DNA of 64,000 bases from Acestrorhynchus altus (GCA_034509495.1 CM067522.1:23414212-23478211), one strand, 5' to 3'; numbered from the stretch's first letter, positions 1 through 14,115 are shown. Numbers and translations: made by a program. Notes: generated by a model from the sequence alone, not told the origin.

Positions 1-91
1 GTCGTACTGTAGTGACCCCCTGCGGGGTAATCCAGTGTGCTGTGGTGGTGGTTCGGTTGTCTCCTTGAGCACTGACTCTGTTCAATGACAG

Positions 92-966
92 GAAGAGCGA
101 GACCGGGCCATGAGGCTGGTGCACGGCATGCAGTGGAAAGGCAAAGTTCTGAGTGTGCGTCTGGCCAAACCCAAAGCTGACCCCATCATCAGGAAGCGCA
201 AGCAGGACGAGGGAGCGCTGGACGGCACTCAGCCCGTCTCCAAACGCCCTGCTGAAGAGCAGGACCCGGAGGACGAGGAGCCGCTCAGCGAGCAGATCGC
301 CAAAGCCGTGACCCCTCTGTGGAAGGTGCCGTACGATGAGCAGCTCAGAAGGAAACAGCAGGAGGTGGAAGCCGTCCTGCAGACGCTGACCAGGTAACAT
401 AAACCTGTGTTTTAGTGCATGATGTTAAGGACTGATGTTCAATGATGTGACTGGTGTTTAAACACTGTGTCCACTCACTGTCCACTCTATCAGGCACTCC
501 TACCGAGTGTCTCCACCTTGTAGATGTAAAGTCAGAGACAGAAGCTCATCGGTTTCTGTTTGTGTTGGTCGTCCTCTAGTCCTTCATCAGTGCTCACAGG
601 ACGCTGCTCACAGGACGCTGTCGACTGGACGTTTCTGCTTGGTGGACTGTTCTCGGTCCAGCAGGGACACTGAGGGGTTTAAACACTCCAGCAGCACTGC
701 TGCATCTGATCCACTCGTACCAGCAACACACACTAACACACCACCACCATGTCAGTGTGACTGCAGTGCTGAGAATGAACCACCACCCACATCATATCTG
801 CTCTGTGTTCTCAGAGAAATCGGAAACAACAATAAGGCGATGCTGCCCTGGCTGTTCGTCCAGAAGGAGAAGAACAAGAACATGTGCTGCCCACTGGAAC
901 CCATCAGACCCTCACCTCAGCAGGTACAATGACACCCCCCCCCTTCAATACCATAAAGACCAGAGG

Positions 967-1024
<58 letters not shown>

Positions 1025-3861
1025 GTGAGGGCTCATCTCTGACTGCAGTTAACTGATCTGTCCAACCTTCAGACGGAATATCGCAACAAGTGTGAGTTTG
1101 TGATCGGGACGGGGGCGGACGGAGAGGACAAGACCGTGGGTTTTCGTTTGGGTAAATACAAAGGCGGGTCCTGTGCTGTGGTCAGCCCCTCGGAAACAGT
1201 CCACACCCCTAAAGAGGCCATAACGGTGGTCCAGGCCTTCCAGCACTACATCAGGTACCTCTGCGTGATGGTGGAGGACTGTGAGAGTCGGTGATAGAAC
1301 CCATTATACAGTGTGTCGACAACAGTATTGGGACACCTGCTCGTCTGTTTCTTCTGAAATATTAGGCTATTAGAGTTTCTCCTGCTTTTGTTGGAGTAAA
1401 CCATCTCTGCTGTCCAGGGAAGACTTTCTACTGGATTCTGTAACATTGCTGTGAGGATTTGATTGCACTTGGCAGTAAGCTTTAATAGTGTTGGATGATC
1501 TTGACCCCACCTCATCCCCAACTCATCCCAAACAGCTGGATGGAGCTCCATCGTTCCAGATCCACTTAAAGTAGCTGAAGGCTGAATTGTAGAAGTGTTC
1601 ATAAATATTTGGACATGTAGTGTGCATCCTTTCACAGTGTTGCTAACACACGTTTTAATACCCTTGATGTGTCCATCTGATTGATCTAGGGTTAGGGTTA
1701 GGACGAAATTGAGGTCATTTGGAGTACAGGGAGCACTTCTGAGGACCTTCTTTGACACCGGCTGCTCCACCCTAAGAGTGTGAAGGAGTGGTGTCACAGG
1801 TCCTTCCTCCCTGCTGCTGTTAGACTCTACAACCAGCACTGCTCTCCGCAGACCCCGACACACACACCGTAACTCCACACAGCATTAGAGTTTACAATAC
1901 AACATACTGTGCAAGCAGGTGTCCCAATACTTTTGTCCATATAGTGTGAAATTGTCTAGAGCTATAAAATGAGCCCTGACGCCGGATCCCCTCTGAGGGG
2001 ACGGTCAGACTGACGTGTGTAGGTGATGGTCAGTGCTGGTGTGTGTTTGCGTGTGCAGGACGACTCCGTATGCAGTGTACAGTCCGGAGACCTACGAGGG
2101 ACACTGGCGGCAGCTCACAGTGCGGACCAGCAGGACCAATCAGATCATGGCTATAGTCTTCTTCAATCCGCAGGTAGCCGACGGGGTGGGCAGATTAATC
2201 ATGATGATGATGATGATGATGATGATGGAGGGTCGAGATGAGAGAGATCAGATGAGGTTGGTCATGGAGGTGCAGGTCCTGCATATTTTTCATGAGTGAT
2301 TTGATTCCGTTCATCTGTCTGTAGAAAATTCCGGAAGAGGAGCTGGAGTCACTGAAGAAGTCTCTGGGACAGCACTTCACAGAGGGAGCCGGGAAAGACA
2401 GCGGAATCACGTCTCTGCACTTTGTGAGAATGGGACAGAGGTGGGAGAAGAGAGACTGCAAGTGTGTTCTTTAACTTTCATTCGGTAATGATTCGGCGTC
2501 TGTTACTGATTCGCTCTTCTGACAGGACGTCTGCAGGTACGGAGGACTTACCGTGTGAGCTGGTGGCCGGGGACGAGTGGATCCACGAGGAACTGCTGGG
2601 CCTGAAATTCCGTATTTCTCCTCACTCGTTCTTCCAGGTAGCTCTCTCCAGAACTTTACGGAATGACGTCCTGTAGAACCCTGCGTGCTCCTAGTTGCTC
2701 CACTGACATGGTGGTGGTGGTGTGTTAGTGTGTGTTGTGCTGGCACGAGTGCATCAGACACAGCAGTGCTGCTGGAGAGTTTAAACCCTGTGTCCACTGT
2801 CCAGTCTATTGGACGCTGGATCTTTCTGGTTGGTGGACTGTTCTCAGCGTATTGTTGTTGTTGCATTGATGTGACCTGAGGTAATTATGTGGTACAGCGT
2901 CAGGCTGCAGCCCTGCCGTCCACTGTAATGCTGTCTGATCTCTGTGATGGTTGCCGTGACGACATGTCTCTGTTCCAGACGAACACTCTGGCTGCAGAGG
3001 TGCTGTACTCTGCTGTGGGGGACTGGGCACAGCTAGACCAAGACAGCACGGTTCTGGACGTCTGCTGTGGAACAGGAACCATTGGTATCTCTCTGGCCAA
3101 GGTACGCCCACAGCAGTAAGACTGACAGCAGTTACCATAGTGATCCTCGTAAACCACTACACTTCCCACAATGCCATGCAAATCCTTCTGTCACTGTGAA
3201 ATATTCCCCGTTTGAAAGCCGCCGCTGTTTCCCGCAGAGAGTGAAGAAGGTGATCGGAATCGAGCTGTGCCAGGCCGCCGTGGAGGACGCCAAAGTCAAC
3301 GCCGAAGCCAACGGTACGACACACGTCTTTACAGAGCTGATGCAGAAACAGATGTTCACTTTTCAAACCCACTTGTTTTGTTAGACTTGACCAACGTGGA
3401 GTTCCACTGCGGCAAAGCCGAGGACGTTTTCCCCACCGTGCTCAACGCCGTAGTGTCTCCGAACGTCACCGCCATCGTGGATCCTCCCAGAGCTGGACTA
3501 CGTGAGTATTAACCGCCGCCGCTGCCGCCGCCCTCATCACCACAGCTTTTCTCATTTTATTATTAATAATACATTAATCAGAATAATTATAGTAACTATA
3601 GTAATTCACACACACACACACTCACACACACACAGTTGTTTTAATTAATGGAGGGAAATTCAGTGTTGGAGCCTTTGATCTTTTTGATCTTTGATCTTCA
3701 GAAGTCACAGTAGCTGTTTTCTGTTCCGATTAGATTCCAAAGTGATCCTGGCGATCAGGAAGGCGGAGCATCTGAAGAGGCTGGTGTACGTAGCGTGTAA
3801 TGCTAAAGCAGCCATGAACAACTTTGTTGAGTAAGTGAATACCAACCCCCCCATCCCCACA

Positions 3862-3912
<51 letters not shown>

Positions 3913-4206
3913 CAGCGCATCCCCTGACTCCGCCCAAACTGTCCATGCTGTGACGGTTGGGATGGAGGTGAAACTGTGCCCTTCAGTCTGCACTTACACG
4001 GCAGGTGTTTCTGGATTCTTCTCATTCCTCTTCTTTCTGCTCCTCCCAGTCTCTGCCGAGCTCCTTCCAACCGCGTCCGGGGAAACCCGTTCCGTCCAGT
4101 CAGGGCGATGGCGGTGGACCTCTTCCCCCAGACCATGCACTGTGAAACCATCCTGCTGTTCGAGAGGGTGGACTACAGCGCCGGCGCCAACACCGCTGAC
4201 AACTGA
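92..4206 (+). CDS. trmt2a: tRNA (uracil-5-)-methyltransferase homolog A, 3' eleven exons (5' end outside window)
   Basis: Exons read as 92-393, 815-923, 1073-1254, 2059-2173, 2325-2440, 2526-2637, 2979-3101, 3238-3313, 3385-3501, 3734-3830 and 4050-4206. All have AG/GT borders, and the phases join into 501 codons plus TGA. The human protein is about 625 aa, so roughly 120 N-terminal residues lie left of the window. The first exon holds the end of the RRM (GMQWKGKVLSVRLAKPKADP). The SAM-binding motif I is VLDVCCGTGTIGISLAK (2979-3101 exon), motif IV is AIVDPPRAGL (3385-3501 exon), and YVACNAKAAMNNF (3734-3830 exon) carries the family's nucleophilic cysteine. From family knowledge, the enzyme forms 5-methyluridine at position 54 of cytosolic tRNA. 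It is convergent with dgcr8, as in human. The symbol is firm; the exact exon ends are my inference from splice consensus. Confidence 0.95.
500..814. mobile_element. dispersed non-autonomous repeat in trmt2a intron
   Basis: Contains tttaaacactccagcagcac, acaccaccaccatgtcagtg and accacccacatcatatctgc. The same block recurs at 10976-11330 in dgcr8 and inverted at 2690-2835. Similar repeats are common in ostariophysan fish in my memory. Confidence 0.65.
968..1021. repeat. (GT)n microsatellite
   Basis: About 26 GT units in a trmt2a intron, 50 bp before the exon at 1073. Confidence 0.98.
1303..1950. mobile_element. MITE with terminal inverted repeats in trmt2a intron
   Basis: Left end reads cagtattgggacacctgct and right end reads gcaggtgtcccaatactttt, an inverted pair. 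About 640 bp with no transposase. Related end sequences occur at 14575-15065 and 49576-49732. Confidence 0.75.
2199..2226. repeat. (GAT)n microsatellite
   Basis: About nine gat units in a trmt2a intron. Confidence 0.9.
2685..2850. mobile_element. inverted copy of the same dispersed repeat
   Basis: Reads catggtggtggtggtgtgtt, the inverse of the block at 735-757, followed by cagcagtgctgctggagagt. Confidence 0.65.
3860..3910. repeat. (CA)n microsatellite
   Basis: About 22 ca units in the last trmt2a intron. Confidence 0.97.
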
Positions 4207-5125
4207 GACCACGTCCAACCGCTGACACAACAGTCCGGTTCCGGTAGCGGTTCACAGCTGGAGAACTGGAACACTCCAGCACTGTCGGATCTACTGCTTC
4301 TTTTTTGTCACTGTCACACAAAAACCTTGTATCTCCAAAGTGGCGAGTTTCTTTCAGCGGAATAGATCAGAGAACATCTATTGGTCCATTCGTCCTGAAC
4401 TTCTCATTTACAGTCTGGAGGAAATGGCTCCAATGGAGATGCAAGGTTTTTCCGTGAGTGACCATCTGCCCCAGCACTTCTAAAAACCTGGAACACCGTG
4501 AAGCGCAGGGCGAGTCAGGAGTTCCTTTATCGTAGCTGAATTTAGTCACTATGTTCGAGTATGATTGTTTTTTTTGTGTAACAGCAGCTCAGAGTCCCAG
4601 GTGGGCGTCCATATATGAGGCCAAAATGGAGCCCATGGACACACGTTCTTGTTCCCAGTTACCCATACAGACCTTTTGTGGGCAGGTCAACTGGTTTAAG
4701 GTGTTCATCCAACTTCTTGACCTCGCTGACGTTCTTGTGGCTGAAATCCTCTCAGCAATGTTCCAGAATCCAGTAGAAAGTCTTCTCTGGACAGTAGATT
4801 GAACTTTGTGCTCTGACCTTTCTTACTGAATGGTGCGTTTCCACTGCCAGGTCCCTGCTCTCCGTTACTGATGTTCTGCTCCAAAACCGAGGGGTCAGGT
4901 AGAGGTCAGCAGCGCAGGAGCCTGCAGTGGAAAAGTGCCATGAAAGGTACTTTAGGACCCCAAAGTGTGTTTTTCAGCGCCTGTGCCAAAACCCCCGTGT
5001 CTTTATTTGGAAGAGTGTGTGATTTTGAATCCCGGGTCCTAAAGGTGTTGGTTGGTGGTGAAAGTGAAGGCCGTTGGCTCTGTGTTTTATTTACCGTTAA
5101 ATAAAGAAACGAGAGCGGGTTCGTG
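4207..5125 (+). other. trmt2a: trmt2a 3' UTR
   Basis: Non-coding stretch between the trmt2a stop and the AATAAA at 5100-5105. No credible ORF is present. Part of it (about 4730-4800) resembles the MITE at 1305-1950, with a similar phrase on failed ignition of extension around cagtagaaagtcttctctgg, so the UTR probably includes a repeat fragment. The 3' end is inferred from the signal, not from transcripts. Confidence 0.6.
5100..5105 (+). terminator. trmt2a polyadenylation signal AATAAA
   Basis: Canonical AATAAA about 900 bp after the trmt2a stop. It is the last good signal before the oppositely oriented signal at 5140-5145. Confidence 0.6.
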
Positions 5126-5139
5126 TACGTCATGACAAG

Positions 5140-5145
5140 TTTATT
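5140..5145 (-). terminator. dgcr8 polyadenylation signal (TTTATT on +, AATAAA on -)
   Basis: Canonical signal on the minus strand. It lies 35 bp from the trmt2a signal, so the two convergent transcripts would end next to each other or overlap by a few bases. Assignment to dgcr8 is inference, because other TTTATT motifs lie closer to the dgcr8 stop. Confidence 0.5.
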
Positions 5146-8100
5146 AAGTTGCATAAAGAACTCACTGCTGGTCAGCGATCGTAAGTCACAGAACGAGAAT
5201 TTCCATGTTTTAGGCAGCATTTGCTCCAAGCCAAACAAAAACCACTCAACTAATACAGTGATAAAAGCAGATCTTCTTCACAGCGAACACTGACGGGACA
5301 CGACAGGCAGGAGTCTGGACGTGAAGAAGGAGAAGCACATTCGAAGCCATTCTAACCTGCGGAACAGCAGCTGCCTCGTGCTCGGACCGGCGTCCGATCG
5401 GACCAGGAGACATTCGGGAGACGCCGGCTGAAGCGCTTCACACAGTCACAGTGAACCGCGGAACCCGGGGGCTGGGTACTGATCCACACCTCTCAGCACC
5501 AACGGAACAGTAACTCAAAACCGTCTGGACCCGGTTACGAATCGAAGAGCTGAACCATCACTACACGTCAGATCGGATTGAGATAAACTGGTGGCAGCAG
5601 CAGCAGCTTTCCTGTGTGTGGTTAAAGGTGACGTGAACTGACCCCTACAGATCGGACACTCGTCAGCAGAAACTGCTGGACAGGATTTCAATTCAAATCT
5701 GAGCTGAATTTAAACTCGGTTCCGCTTAAAGGACATATCGGATCAGTATCGGACGACCCTCTAGAGTTCGATATTTCAGCTTCGGAATAGATGACCGTGT
5801 CGGTCCACCTCTAGATCAGGACCTCGACTTAAACTTTTTTAATCCAAAAGAGGCGTGGCCTAACCCAGAGGTGCTGAACCCAATTCAGTAGATTAGAGTT
5901 TGGATGGAGGAAGATCTGATCTGGTATCAGTTTTCTCCTGAAATGGCTTCCGTTAGAAATAGCTCATCTGAAAGATTAGCACGGCTACTGGTCAGAGGTG
6001 GTCACAACCACATCCGGGGCTGGAGTTTGACTCGCTGGACCTGAGAAACAAACCGCTGCCATTGGCCGATGCTCCCGATCTCAACGTGTGTACGGTACTG
6101 AAAGTGGGTGTAATTGCTGACCACTGCAGCCAATCAACTGGTCACATTTTACATTTCTCCATAAAGAGTGTTTCATTGAATCAGGTGGTCACCATTAATG
6201 CACCAATAGAAACAACCGACTTCCACCGGAACATGATTTTCCTTCTCTAACGTTGTTGTTTTGGAGATGTGAGATTTTAACGTGATGTAGAAGTTCCTCC
6301 AGTCTTCATCGGGCTCTCTGTTAACGTGTTCACTGGCAGTGAAGACTGAAGTAATTGGGTTGGTACTGTGGAAGTACTGAATGATACCCAGCCCCAGCAG
6401 CGTCAGCCGTCCGTTTTGTTCCAGCAGTTATTGCGTTTTGCCTGCTGTTGTTCCGGATCTGCGAACACCTTCCTGTAAACATCTAAGCAGCAGCCTCGAC
6501 AGTAGTTCTATAAAAATGCATAAGACAAAGCTTTGGTTCGCACTGTTGAAGCTATTGGATCTCACGTCACAGCTGGATTTTGTTCGAGGTATGGAGTACC
6601 TTTCATCTGCGGCATTTATCTCCGTGGACTGCGGTTCCGAATGGTGTTCACTGCATGCGTACAATCAACCGTCACCACGACAAAAGGTACACACACCATA
6701 TTAGACTTAATCAGACTAATGCCCAGCTCACAACATCCTAACCGATGTTGGAAAACAGGAGAGACCGCTCTCACACAACCCTTCTCACCAATCACTGTTG
6801 GTCCCAAAAGCCCCTTCCCACAACACTACACCATCTGTCCTGAACAACACTCCAACCGACGGAGTCCCAACCGACGGTCCAAAGCTCAAACCCTCGCGCA
6901 GTTCCTCCTGAACTTCATCACACACAAAGAGCCAAGAAGCAGAAAATAATGTAGGAGCCGTGCTGGATGAGAAAGGGTTAACAGGGTCCCACACACTGGA
7001 GCCTGAGTACACTGATAAATCACACCTCAGATCATAAAACTTGAACCCCGCTGACCCAAAACTTCAGTTAAGATCGGCTCTCGTCGGCCGACAGTCCTTC
7101 AGGTATGACTTCAGCGTTGCGTTTCACATCAGAGCATCGGAGCTCGTCCCACAACGCAGGACACACAGTCATAAATATTCAACATGCTTCATATTTACGA
7201 TTCTCAATCGGGTCGGCCCGACTGCTCGGGGGAAGCCCGGCGGAGTACAGGTAGGATAATAGACTCCTCCCACACCACAGGATAATCTGGGAAGGTCGTC
7301 GTTCGCCTTCACAGCGGGAGACCTTTCGCGATTATCCTGTAACGTGAGCCAGACGTTAATCAGACGAGATCAGGCAACTCCGATTAAAAACAAAAAACTA
7401 AAGCTCATGCGAGAGACGTTTCCCCAAAATACCGAGATTATAACAGCACATTCTCACTCCACAGCAAACGACGTCACCAGGTTCACAACTGCAGACTGGA
7501 GTGAACAGGCTTGGCTTTTTCTTCTTTATAGAATGCGAGGAGTAAACCTAAGGCAACATTAAAATCCACTTATTTTCCTACACAAGAGCATCAGTGACAC
7601 ATTTATGGACTAAAAGTACTAAATACCACACAGCTCTCTCCAGAAACGGAACGAGGAAGAAAGAAAACGCCGTGAACTCGGACCCCCGTCGCACCCTCCA
7701 CTACGGACTACAGCACTCCGAGCCCTTGTGCTTGCGGTTCTTCTGCAGTGCTAACGGAAAGCAAGATACGAGCTTGGCTGAGCCGCAGATTCCTTCGCGT
7801 GCTCACTGATATGTATTATCCTGCGTCTCCAAAAGAACGAAAAGGCAAAAATAAAACTGCTATTTTTCACATCTTTCCAGCTTCCGAGCATCTCTCCTGA
7901 ACAGGGACACGCCGGACAATAAGGGAATCTCTAGTGTCGCTGGCATCCGCAGACAGACAGTATAGCAGTTCAACGTGCAAATGACCGTAGCGCAGTCCTT
8001 CAGTGCCCTAACGTCCGGTCCAGTAGTTCTGTACAGTCATGAAGGTGTCCACCAGCTGCGTCAAACATCGTCCTGTAAACGACAGAGGTCTTAAAGTGTC

Positions 8101-8779
8101 TCAGGTAGTGCCGTAGACTGTATATGAGAGTGGACAGTACGTCCCCGGTCACTCCCAGGGAGCGCTCCGTCCAGAATACTCTCACGCCTTATGTTTAGCT
8201 GCAGCTCGATCTTCAGGTGTGGCCATCTTTATAACTTTGGTATAACGTGAGGGGAGCGTTCACAGAACGTTATTATAATGAACTAGATTCCCGATCGACG
8301 CTCCATTTGCTTACAGAGGAATGGGGGAGTGTACTGCAGCCAGCCACCAGAGGGCGCAAAGACTTTTGGCTTCCCTTTTTGACCGCTGCCGTCCAGTTCA
8401 CTCTGGTATACAGTCTATGGGTGAAGCACGCGTTCGGCCTTTCAGCTGAAGCGCCGGTCAGTGAAATTTGAGAGCCAGTGCGAGCGGGGCTTTAAACGCA
8501 CTGACCGGTGAACCGCGGCCGAACACAATCTTATTTTAATGGAAAGAAAAACTACAATAAAGAATCCTTTATTAATCAAGATCATCTAAAAGCCACAACG
8601 CTTAAAAACACAAATGCAAAAACTCAACTGGACACAAGATTTACTCTGGAACAGCGTTCGCTTGTCCTGTTTCGGCGATGGCGTGCTCTTTTTGTTCTGT
8701 CCGTGTCAGAGGTGGGAATTTCTGCTCCAGTAAGTTCAAATCCACAGCAGGACTGTGTTCCGGCTGCCCGGGAGGCTCT

Positions 8780-8842
8780 GCTGCGGGTCAGCCTGCGGGT
8801 CAGCCTGCGGGTCAGCCTGCGGGTCAGCCTGCGGGTCAGCCT
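8780..8842. repeat. 12-bp tandem repeat in dgcr8 3' UTR region
   Basis: Five copies of gggtcagcctgc. Open on both strands only because the unit is 12 bp. Confidence 0.95.
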
Positions 8843-9228
8843 GCCACGCCACAACGAGCAAAATGAAAGGGTGGAGTTACAGCCTTCGTCAGTCCGCAGG
8901 TCCAGGCAGCTGGAACTACATGCTGGGGTGGATCTGGACTTGCTGGACCCGAAACCCCACCTCTGCCCCGTATAGAGAATCTGGAGGTGCGTAATGACGT
9001 TCAGTCGGCCCCTCACTCGCTAAACGAACTCTCCGATTCCACGATTAAACTGAAGAAACAGCTGTGAACAGCATCCAGACGGCGTCGGTGCGCGGTGATA
9101 AAATGTAACTAGTATTGCCGTTTGCGCTAAAACGTAATGCATAATTAATAATCACGACCATCTTCGGTAGGAACTGTGACCGCTGGTCAGTGCTTAGTTT
9201 CTCCTCTCCTCTGCAGGCTGAGGATTCG

Positions 9229-12200
9229 CTAGACATCCACCGTGCACAGGGGCTCGCTACCCGGCTGCGCAGACTCCACCACAGTCATTTTGGGTTTCTT
9301 CCGTGTTTCCTCCTGTACACACACACACACACACACAGGTCAGCCATCATGTTCAGGAGAAAGGGTAGGTAACAGATTGCCTCCACTAGCCCCGCCCCCG
9401 GTGTGGGTCAGTGATGGGTCAGAACGTACCCGTTCTTTAGCCAGTTTCTTCATCTCCTCTTGAAGTTTGTTCAGGATGTGGAGGTTTGGCTTGTTCTTTT
9501 TGGCGTACTGCTGAAGTTCAATCACACTCTTATCAGAGTTCTCCTGAAGGAAGGAAGAAGAGATCATCTGACCATGGTTTCGTATCAGAGAGATGATACG
9601 ATGACGGTGATTAATCGGTGGAATTATGCTGCTCTGCTGTAGGATCGTCTCACAAACCGGACTCTTCTTATATTTGTGGATTTATTTTACCTTTTTCACC
9701 ATCTTGTTGCTCTCTCTGCCGTACATGCGGAGAAGAGAGCCCCAGTTCTTCACGTGAGGGTGCAGCATCTGGAGGATCTTCTGAGAGGCCAGCTGTTTGC
9801 CCACTCGCTTGTTCTTGCCTTGAAATCACACAGGAACACCGGGACTTCAGCCGGAGAACTCAAACAGACCCGTATCTATAATCAATCCTGGACTTTTTTC
9901 TGGAACGTCCAACGTTCAATTCTAGCACCTGAACTGTTAAACATGGTGGTGGTTGGAGGCGGCTGCATGTGTATACTTACACCACCCGCGTACACTGTGC
10001 TTCCCGCAGGTCATCACATATTCACTCTTCTGGTTTTTCCCTGGAATCACCTCAAACTTAATGCTGGTGTCACCCATCCCGTGATTTCTGCAGAGAGGCG
10101 GTCAGAGGAAGAGCTGTGTGTGATCATACTGGTTATACTGGTTTAACACTGGACCCAATCCGTCCATTTGGGAGACTGGTAGTTATGAAGTTGACAGGGA
10201 CAGCTCACCTCTTAAGGCACTCGTGAAGGATCTGGTAAGGTGAGAGTAGGCCTGCTTTGTTGGTCAGTTCGTACACCCTCGAATCTTCAATACTGATATG
10301 GTTAAAATACTGGAACAAAATCAGAACGGAGTGTAAACCCCACAGAACCCCAATAGAACTGTTTATAGAGAGCAGAACCGTGTGAAGAAGAGTGTAGAGA
10401 ACAGCTGCAGATCTGTTCACTCAGTAAATCATATAAATATTTAATATCAGACAATAATAAATCACTGTCTACAGTCGGATCATCAGTAATACTGTGTGAT
10501 TTCATCAACTCATCTACGTGTACAATACACACACCGCCGGTGTGTTTCACAGACCGCTTCCAGGTAAGAACTACTTCTAGAAGTCAAAGCAGGTCCTTCT
10601 CAACTGCTTTCTGAAAGAATTGTCCACAGGGAACTGCAGACGCTTCACTCAGTTCTCTGGTCAGATGGTTTCTGTCTGTATGTGATCAATGCTGGATGTT
10701 GTGTTTATTGTACATCTCAGGAAGCTTCACTGAGGACCGTGTGAAGGTGTGGTTCAGGCTGGAGGAGCTCTGTGACGTTCTAAGGGGTTAAATATGCTGT
10801 GGTTAAGAGGACTGTAGCTATGAACCACAGTGCCAACGATGAGCTGCTGGACAAGAACACTCCTATCCCAGGATGACAGTCCTGATGTTCACAGGGCTGC
10901 AGATGTGACTGTCCTGCAGAACATTCAGGAGCACATCTGGACAGGCCTCAAACTCATCATTTGAATCCTCTTAAATCTGCTTGTCTGACTTTACATCTAC
11001 GAGGTGGAGATACTCGGTAGGAGTGTCTAATAGAGTGGACAGTGAGTGGACACAGGGTTTAAACACTCCAGCAGCACTGCTGTGTCTGATCCACTCGTAC
11101 CAGCAACACACAGTAACACACCACCACCATGTCAGTGTGACTGCAGTGCTGAGAATGACCCACCACCCACATCATATCTGCTCTGTGGTGGTCCTGTGGG
11201 GTCCTGATCATTGAAGATCAGGGTGAAAAGAGGAGAACAAAGTCTGCAGAGAAACAGATGAACTACAGTCTGGAATTATAGAACCACAAAGAGCTCCTGT
11301 ATGATCAGACGAGTTGATAGGATGGACAGAGAGAGGAGAAAGAAGGAGGAGGTGTTATGAACGACTGGTGTGTAGTCACTGGAAAAGAAATGCCCAGTGC
11401 AGTGATGTCATACCTCCAGTTCATCTCCTTCTACTGGCTTCTCCTCTGACGTCTGCTTTACGAAGTCAGGGATGAGGATCTCCAGTGTTGCTCGAGCTGC
11501 TCAACAGAAAAAGACCAGTATGAATTCAAAACCCAACCCACACCAGCAGGACACCGTCCAAAAGAAAGACAAACCCTTTAAAGACTAAAGCAACAGCGGC
11601 ATCAAGCCCAAGACTGGGCTCAGGTTTGGTAAATCAGCAGTCTGCAGTCTAGACCGGCCAGGGTCATCCAATCAGAGCGTCTTTAACAGCGCAACATCAG
11701 CGGCCTTTTAGCTCCGCCTCCTTTCTGTGAAGTGGCCACTGGTCATAGTGACGAAATCACACGGAATGACGCTGTGCAAACCGCCAAGATCCTAGATTAC
11801 AACCAACCTGATCTCATAGCAACCACCTAGCAACACATTAGCAACCACCAGCTATATCACAGTAAGACGTCTGAGCTGCACTCAGTTTGTGCAGGAACTG
11901 AACTCTTGCTAAGAATAAAAATGAAAGTACCAGCTTTATTCTTGGCGAGTTTTTTACTACTTGCAGTTCCGGTTCCGTAAGTCACTCCGTCGATGATGAC
12001 CGAGGCTCCAAAGGGTTCACTTGGGTTTTCTGGGAAAACAGACAAACCGGACTCAGACGTTCGGCCGGTGGGGTTTCCCTGACCGACTCCTCGGTGAAGC
12101 GTGAGCAGGTGCGGATCTTACCACATTCAAAAAAGTTGTAAACGGGTCGGACCTTCAGCACACGTTGCATATATTCGTGAAGAATGCAGACCTCTGACTT

Positions 12201-13764
12201 TCCGTTGGGGTTGATCACGAACTCTGTTAAACACAAACAAACAAACATTCTTTAAACAGTTTATTAACAAACTCCATAAACTCACTGTAACGATCAGAAC
12301 AGCGGCGTTTATTACACTTCAGACTGATCAATATTCATGTTTATGCAGGACGTATGAGTCCACTCTGACTGCTGACCAATCCTGACAGGTCTCGGTGTAA
12401 ACACTGATCTACAGCCTCCATTAACACCACATACGACTGACACGTCCAGTACGGCATACAGCGTCAGTTTTTTAACTGTCTGTTTTAATACATTTGTTGT
12501 TGTTTTTGTTGTTGTTGTTTCCTGCACTATTAAACACTATTCGTTTATCAGATTGTATTTGATCGGCTCAGTAAACAGATGTTACAGCAAAATAATCCGA
12601 TGATTGGATCTCAGCCAACCTTTCTTAGTGGGGGCGTCCTGCACGGACAGCGTAATGAGCTTCTGATTGGCCGGTAGGATCGGCCTCTCGGACTCCGCCT
12701 GCTTCCTCTTCATGTCCCTGTTGAACTGCCGTCGCTCCGCCCACGTCCGGAACTTCTTCACAGTCACCTGCTCGAAGTCGAAGCACTTCTCCAAGTAGCT
12801 GCGAAACTCTTCGATCTCTGTAGGGGGGTCAGTACAAGAGGTGGTCAACCGACTGGACAAACGGGTCAGCAGCAGGAGTCCCATACAGGAGACCAGCGCT
12901 GATGTGTGAACGCGAGCTCTTATGTAAATTCAGTTATGAGCCGCGTTCCCTTCTGAACCGATGTGGTACCGGTGCCCGGTGCCCACAGTACCCGTCTCTA
13001 ACCGTGCTTTACCTCTAAAGATCTCCGTTTCACTATTTGATTATTTTGAGGGTTCTTACCCACGGACTCGTCTTTGCACACCTCCACCTTGGCTTTGACT
13101 TGGCCCAACGCGCCCTGGGCGGTTTCACCCGCCTGGCTCTCCTTGCCCTCCGGTTGTCCATCGGACGTCCCGGTTGTGTCCGGGCAGGACTCCTCGTGCT
13201 GTCCGCTGGTCGAAACCTCCTCTGGAGCCGTGGAGTCGGGCTCTTTAGTGCTCTCCGGAGCGTCCGGTTCCACGTCCCCAGACTTGAGCGGAGAGACGGT
13301 GTTGGGGGTCACCTCTCCATTCTGTTCCCTTTCTTCCTGCTCCTTCATTTTCTTATAGTGCAAACAGGGAATGCTACTGGTGGGAGGGTCGTGTTTCTGA
13401 AACAGGGGACAGGAGAAGAGCGTTCTCACACTGAAACACAATACAATCAGACAAACACCTTCACTAAAACATAAACAGTGAATAAACTCCTTCAAAATAT
13501 CCAACAACGTGTCCAACGTCTGACGTTTCATTCAACACTTATTCCAAAGCTGGTCATGAATCAAACAGCCCCAGTAGTTTGTCTGTGAACGGAATAATGG
13601 TTGTGCTGAGATTTGTAGTGCTGTAGCGCCCCCAAAAGGCCAATCCCGACCACAATCTGATGAGTTTGTCATTGTGAAGAAACAGCCTGAACTCAAGAAC
13701 CGATGGAGGGAAACCAGGCAGAGTGAAACTCTAACGTGTGTCGTCCCCCCCACCCCCCCCCCCA

Positions 13765-13806
<42 letters not shown>

Positions 13807-14063
13807 TACCCTGATACTTCCTGTTCCGAGGAAGTAAGGTCTAGACCAGGTCACGACCCTGGTCTCCCGGTGGAGGTAGACTGGAATGCCAGAGTTATGG
13901 AATGTCATGATCCACCCGTCGGGAAGAGGCTCTGTGGGCGGACGCCCGCGACCTGCGAACAGACACCAAGACGTCCTGTTAGATTGCGCTGTTCTATGGA
14001 TGATATGAACGTAAAGTGCATCCTTTCAAACACAATATTATTAATTTTAAATATATATGTAAT

Positions 14064-14115
<52 letters not shown>

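Larger units (their letters stand above)
5120..9228 (-). other. dgcr8: dgcr8 3' UTR / downstream region
   Basis: About 4.1 kb between the dgcr8 stop and the trmt2a 3' end with no recognisable protein on either strand. It holds a 12-bp tandem repeat at 8780-8842 and otherwise looks unique and of moderate GC. The long UTR is inferred from the absence of another gene and from the poly(A) signal at 5140-5145; a shorter UTR followed by spacer is equally possible. Confidence 0.45.

Noticed and set aside
8508..9016. Overlapping open frames around the VSLR/LTRR repeats
   Set aside because: Artefact of a 12-bp tandem repeat in the dgcr8 3' UTR region.
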